A DNA stretch of 7,683 nt from an uncultured Prevotellaceae bacterium (GTDB lineage Bacteria > Bacteroidota > Bacteroidia > Bacteroidales > Bacteroidaceae), in contig CADCQC010000061.1 of assembly GCA_902803455.1 (NCBI GenBank), forward strand, positions 1 through 7,683, read 5' to 3'. The notes beneath the pieces are model-generated. The model was given only the letters and a program-made list of their open reading frames with translations. It searched no databases and was not told the origin of the DNA. How positions within the stretch are numbered: position 1 is the first letter of the stretch; every line of letters begins with the position of its first letter. The position numbers and the translations under genes were made by a program. Of the stretch, positions 4,836 to 7,683 are shown in pieces.

Positions 4836-7529
4836 ATGAAATCGAGAAAATTGTATGTTTGTGGCATGTTGGTCATGGTGAGCGCCTTCGCACATGCACA
4901 GAATGAGGATAGACCTGTCGCTGCCAGTAGTTTTATCGTACCAGCCAAACCCAGCCAGGTCGTGGTGCCTTTTTCCATCAACGGAGAGGGGCACCGGTTC
5001 AATCCCATTTGGGGACTAGACCAGGCGTGGATTAATGAGCAAAACCTGAGGAAGGGCATCAATCACATGGGACGCGAGAATGTAGGCATCGGAAGATCGG
5101 CATTCCGGACGAGAAAAGCGCTTGTCGATGGCACAGAATTGCCTACCGACCATATCAACGCCTTGACCTCCCGAAACAAAATTTTCAATATCGTCAGTGA
5201 CACGTTGCCATTGGTGCTTACAGCTGATCAGGAGGCTGGCGTGGATGCTTTCTACAGAACCGGAACAGTGGCCAATACCGACAGGTGGGCACGGATGATC
5301 GATGCACATGTGAGATGGCTGAATGAGAATTCCAAACATCGGGTGGTGGGGGTCTCGCCATTCAACGAACCCGACTACTGGACAGAGGAGGGCGCCACGG
5401 CCATCAATCAGGGGGAGATCGCCAAAAAACTCAAACAGGATTATCCGTTGTTTAAGGATATCGCCATCGTTGGGGCCAACACCCTCAACGATGATAAGGC
5501 TGTTGCTTGGTATCAGGCGGGGAAAGACTACTTCGATTGGGGAAACACTCACCAACTGGCTGGATCCATGGACAACTACAAGGCATTTCACCAATTGCTG
5601 GCCAGAGATGGAAAAGTGGGATATAACGATGAGATGCATAATGTGGCAGAGGCGTTTATCGGACTCGAATATGGCATGACCGTGGGCATCTGGTGGGGAT
5701 TCGACAGCAGGGCAAGAGGTGAGTTCTGCGACATCAGCAGACATGGAGTCAGACTGGGTTACGGAGAACATCCCAACAACTGGACCGCCGCGACTGTCTA
5801 TCGCCATGATGACGGTAGGGTAAAGGCTTTCTTGGGCTCCAGTGAGCGGCAGGCTTATACCACTACCTATCAGTTGGTGTCCACAGACAGGGATGTATAC
5901 TATGATGGTGTGGGACCGACCCGTGAGATACAGATGACCATCCATGGGGGGACAGGATACCAGAAAGGACAGAAAAATGCCGAAAGGGTGATTGATGTCA
6001 CATGGGGAGAGGATGTGCAGCCTAGTCCGATTAACGGGACATATATGATTATGAACAAGGCAACCAATTTTGTTGTCGCTGAGCATGGGGAGTCGGGTGG
6101 ACATCCCAATATCTCTCAAGAGAAATATTCAGGAAAGGCAAATCAGCAATGGGTGGTTGAACCCGTGGGATCTAAAGTGGACGGTGATTACAGTTTCCAT
6201 GATATCCGATCAGTGAATGACGGAAAACGTATGGATGTGCTCAATTTCTCCACGGAAAGCGGAGCCAATGTCATCTCTTTCAACAGTGACGCGCCTTCGA
6301 GCAACCAGCAGTGGTATCTCAACTATGCGGGAGATGGCTATTATTATATCCGCAATAGGGAAAGTGCTCTTTACCTCACCTTGTCGTCTTCCACCAAGTT
6401 GCCGGGGATCAACATCAATCAACAGACCAAAATGGATGACCCGACACGTCAACTGTGGCGGTTCTTGCCAATAGATGCGGAATGTGAGACCGAGGCACCT
6501 CAAGTTCCGACAGGATTGAAGGCGACGGCGCAGAATGCCAGTATATTGCTGGAATGGACACCCAATCAGGAGACTGACCTTGATGGATATATGGTGCTCA
6601 GAGCCGTCAAGGGAACTGACGAATGGAATACGATCGCCAGAAAACTCAAGACAACAAAATTCTTGGATAATGGCTGTCAACAGCAGGTCGACTATGTCTA
6701 TCGTGTCAAGGCCATTGACCATAGTGAGAACCAGTCGGCTCCCTCTGAAAGCGTCGAGGCGGCCACTTTACCCGAGAAAGGCATGATCGCAAGATGGAGC
6801 ATGGAGGATGATTTGCTCGACCAGACCGACAATCTTTTTGACGCGGTGTGGTATGACAAACCTGTTTTCACCGGTACCCATATCGAAGGGGATAAGTCGC
6901 TTAGTCTCAACGGTACTTCCCAGTATGTGCAATTGCCTTATATGGTGGCTTCTTCCAATGAGATGACCTTCTCTGCGTGGATATATTGGAGAAATTCGAG
7001 TGTGGCCAATCAACGCCTGTTCGATTTTGGTAATGGGCCGGACGCTTATATGTACCTCACGCCTTCTGACGGATCGGCTGTCGCTTTTGTCTACCATGAT
7101 GGTAATGGTGACCGGAAACTACAGGCAACGCAAAAACTCTCGTCTCTGAGATGGATACATATGGCTCTGACTGTCTCCAGCGACAGTGTGGTCATTTATA
7201 TCGATGGTGAGAAGGTGGCGCATTCCAGCGACCTGAATGTCACTCCTGCCGACCTGTTGCCCTCACTTAATTATATAGGTAGGGGACAAAAAGCCTCTGA
7301 TGCCATGCTCAAGGCTTATGTCGACGACGTGCGTATGTTCAACTGTGCACTTACCGCAGAACAGGTGAAAACAGTCATGGATGGTGCCACGAATGGTATC
7401 ATTCAGTGGACAGATCATCAACAACCTGCGCCTTATACCTATTATAATATGAGTGGCATGCGCATAGACCAACCGGTTGGTAAAGGTGTTTATCTACGTA
7501 ATGATGGTAAGAAAATCGTGATTAAATAG
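4836..7529 (+). CDS. Secreted multidomain glycoside hydrolase (TIM barrel + ricin-type + FN3 + LamG-like + C-terminal tail)
   Basis: The product is about 897 aa; ATG 4827 would add three residues and the frame is open upstream to 4776. A signal peptide (1-21, ending SAFAHA) is best with the 4836 start. Residues about 35-290 look like a clan GH-A (beta/alpha)8 barrel: VVGVSPFNEPDY (170-181) gives the acid/base E178 in an NEP motif on strand 4, FDWGNTHQ is near strand 6, VGYNDEMHN (261-269) offers E266 as nucleophile, and GIWWGFD (284-290) resembles strand 8 with its conserved Trp. A beta-rich segment follows (about 320-392). Next come a ricin-B-like lectin domain (398-548, with QQW at 437-439 and 491-493), an FN3 domain (554-644), a LamG-like jellyroll (648-852) and a C-terminal tail. 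It probably hydrolyses a host, plant or microbial glycan at the surface; the substrate and CAZy family are not recognised. The gene starts 34 nt after the isomerase gene. Confidence 0.85.
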   Translation: MKSRKLYVCGMLVMVSAFAHAQNEDRPVAASSFIVPAKPSQVVVPFSINGEGHRFNPIWGLDQAWINEQNLRKGINHMGRENVGIGRSAFRTRKALVDGTELPTDHINALTSRNKIFNIVSDTLPLVLTADQEAGVDAFYRTGTVANTDRWARMIDAHVRWLNENSKHRVVGVSPFNEPDYWTEEGATAINQGEIAKKLKQDYPLFKDIAIVGANTLNDDKAVAWYQAGKDYFDWGNTHQLAGSMDNYKAFHQLLARDGKVGYNDEMHNVAEAFIGLEYGMTVGIWWGFDSRARGEFCDISRHGVRLGYGEHPNNWTAATVYRHDDGRVKAFLGSSERQAYTTTYQLVSTDRDVYYDGVGPTREIQMTIHGGTGYQKGQKNAERVIDVTWGEDVQPSPINGTYMIMNKATNFVVAEHGESGGHPNISQEKYSGKANQQWVVEPVGSKVDGDYSFHDIRSVNDGKRMDVLNFSTESGANVISFNSDAPSSNQQWYLNYAGDGYYYIRNRESALYLTLSSSTKLPGININQQTKMDDPTRQLWRFLPIDAECETEAPQVPTGLKATAQNASILLEWTPNQETDLDGYMVLRAVKGTDEWNTIARKLKTTKFLDNGCQQQVDYVYRVKAIDHSENQSAPSESVEAATLPEKGMIARWSMEDDLLDQTDNLFDAVWYDKPVFTGTHIEGDKSLSLNGTSQYVQLPYMVASSNEMTFSAWIYWRNSSVANQRLFDFGNGPDAYMYLTPSDGSAVAFVYHDGNGDRKLQATQKLSSLRWIHMALTVSSDSVVIYIDGEKVAHSSDLNVTPADLLPSLNYIGRGQKASDAMLKAYVDDVRMFNCALTAEQVKTVMDGATNGIIQWTDHQQPAPYTYYNMSGMRIDQPVGKGVYLRNDGKKIVIK
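7434..7526 (+). other. C-terminal sorting-like tail of the hydrolase
   Basis: The last about 30 residues contain YNMSGMRI, then GKGVYLRNDGKKIVIK. This resembles the short C-terminal module 'YxLxGxRV...GxYIxNGKKxxxK' common on exported Prevotella and Bacteroides proteins and related in shape to type IX secretion C-terminal domains. It begins after the LamG-like fold and a Pro-rich linker. Whether it directs type IX export here is inference, since no secretion genes are in the window. Confidence 0.6.
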
Positions 7530-7559
7530 CCTGTCAATTGATTTAAGTCAACAATTTAG

Positions 7560-7576
7560 AAAAAACTCGTTTTTTT
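7560..7576 (+). terminator. Weak terminator-like A/T hairpin after the hydrolase gene
   Basis: Six A (7560-7565), a CTCG loop (7566-7569) and seven T (7570-7576) could form an all-A:U hairpin about 30 nt after the stop codon. A stem made only of A:U pairs is unstable. The stretch might instead be an A/T-rich upstream element of the strong promoter at 7598-7629. Both readings are tentative. Confidence 0.25.
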
Positions 7577-7597
7577 ATTAAAAATCTTTGGAAAATG

Positions 7598-7629
7598 TTT
7601 GGCGCTTTGCCTTGCATTTCCTACCTTTG
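7598..7629 (+). promoter_or_regulatory. Strong Bacteroidetes-type promoter, probably of an rRNA operon
   Basis: TTTG (7598-7601) and TACCTTTG (7622-7629) are separated by 20 nt, an exact match to the -33/-7 pattern. A/T-rich tracts (7552-7597) lie just upstream where an UP-like element would be expected. Transcription would start near 7634-7637, and no start codon with an open frame follows inside the window. Together with the GTTCTTTGACA element downstream this suggests a stable-RNA promoter. Confidence 0.65.
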
Positions 7630-7634
7630 CATCC

Positions 7635-7683
7635 GCTTTTCGGGCTTGCCCCGTTGAGCACACGAGAGATCGTTCTTTGACAG
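7635..7683 (+). promoter_or_regulatory. Probable rRNA operon leader with boxA-like element (partial)
   Basis: GTTCTTTGACA (7672-7682) resembles the sequence normally found shortly before 16S rRNA genes in Bacteroides and Prevotella, where it may act like the boxA antitermination signal. A possible hairpin precedes it: CGGG (7641-7644) with CCCG (7650-7653), and an outer GCT (7635-7637) with AGC (7657-7659). The 16S gene itself is not in the window, so this is inference from the leader alone. Confidence 0.5.

Noticed and set aside
5016..6119. A 367-codon open frame on the minus strand inside the hydrolase gene.
   Set aside because: The sense frame encodes a continuous catalytic domain with clear motifs. 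The antisense product has no domain logic, signal peptide or promoter.
7530..7683. A riboswitch or small RNA gene in the terminal intergenic region.
   Set aside because: No recognisable riboswitch core or tRNA structure is seen, and the elements present are better explained as promoter and rRNA leader.
1..7683. CRISPR array, insertion sequence, phage genes or defence system.
   Set aside because: No direct-repeat array, terminal inverted repeats, transposase, integrase or known defence domain was found. All coding space is covered by the listed genes.

Overview
The window looks like chromosomal DNA from a member of the Bacteroidales, most likely Prevotella or a close relative. Four things point there: promoters of the Bacteroidetes type (TTTG, about 20 nt, TAnnTTTG), start codons in A/T-rich leaders without Shine-Dalgarno sequences, a small DUF4492-type gene in front of cydA, and a C-terminal tail on the secreted hydrolase typical of Prevotella/Bacteroides exported proteins. 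The genus is inferred from protein character, not from a search.

Layout. Positions 1-894 (minus strand) hold the N-terminal 298 residues of a TolC-family outer-membrane efflux protein that runs off the left edge. A divergent A/T-rich intergenic region (895-1081) carries a very good promoter for tolC, a weaker one for the rightward genes, and a 12-bp perfect palindrome between them. A tight rightward cluster follows: a 74-residue single-span membrane protein (DUF4492-like), cydA and cydB (the two core subunits of cytochrome bd quinol oxidase), a secreted cyclophilin-type peptidyl-prolyl isomerase, and an about 897-residue secreted multidomain glycoside hydrolase. Gaps are only 26, 27, 19 and 34 nt, so the first four genes and possibly the fifth may be cotranscribed. 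The last 154 nt contain a weak terminator-like hairpin, a textbook Bacteroidetes promoter and a GTTCTTTGACA element. This looks like the start of a ribosomal RNA operon leader whose 16S gene would lie just beyond the window.

How the genes fit together. The small membrane protein, CydA and CydB probably form a high-affinity quinol:O2 oxidoreductase that lets a mostly anaerobic gut-type bacterium scavenge or respire trace oxygen. The isomerase is an exported folding factor. The hydrolase (TIM barrel with apparent Glu acid/base and Glu nucleophile, then ricin-type, FN3 and LamG-like domains) is probably a surface or extracellular glycan-degrading enzyme, unrelated in function to the oxidase. I see no mobile element, CRISPR array, tRNA or phage gene. 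The least explained items are the hydrolase catalytic domain, which I cannot place in a known family, and the DUF4492-type putative oxidase subunit. Neither amounts to a demonstrated new system.
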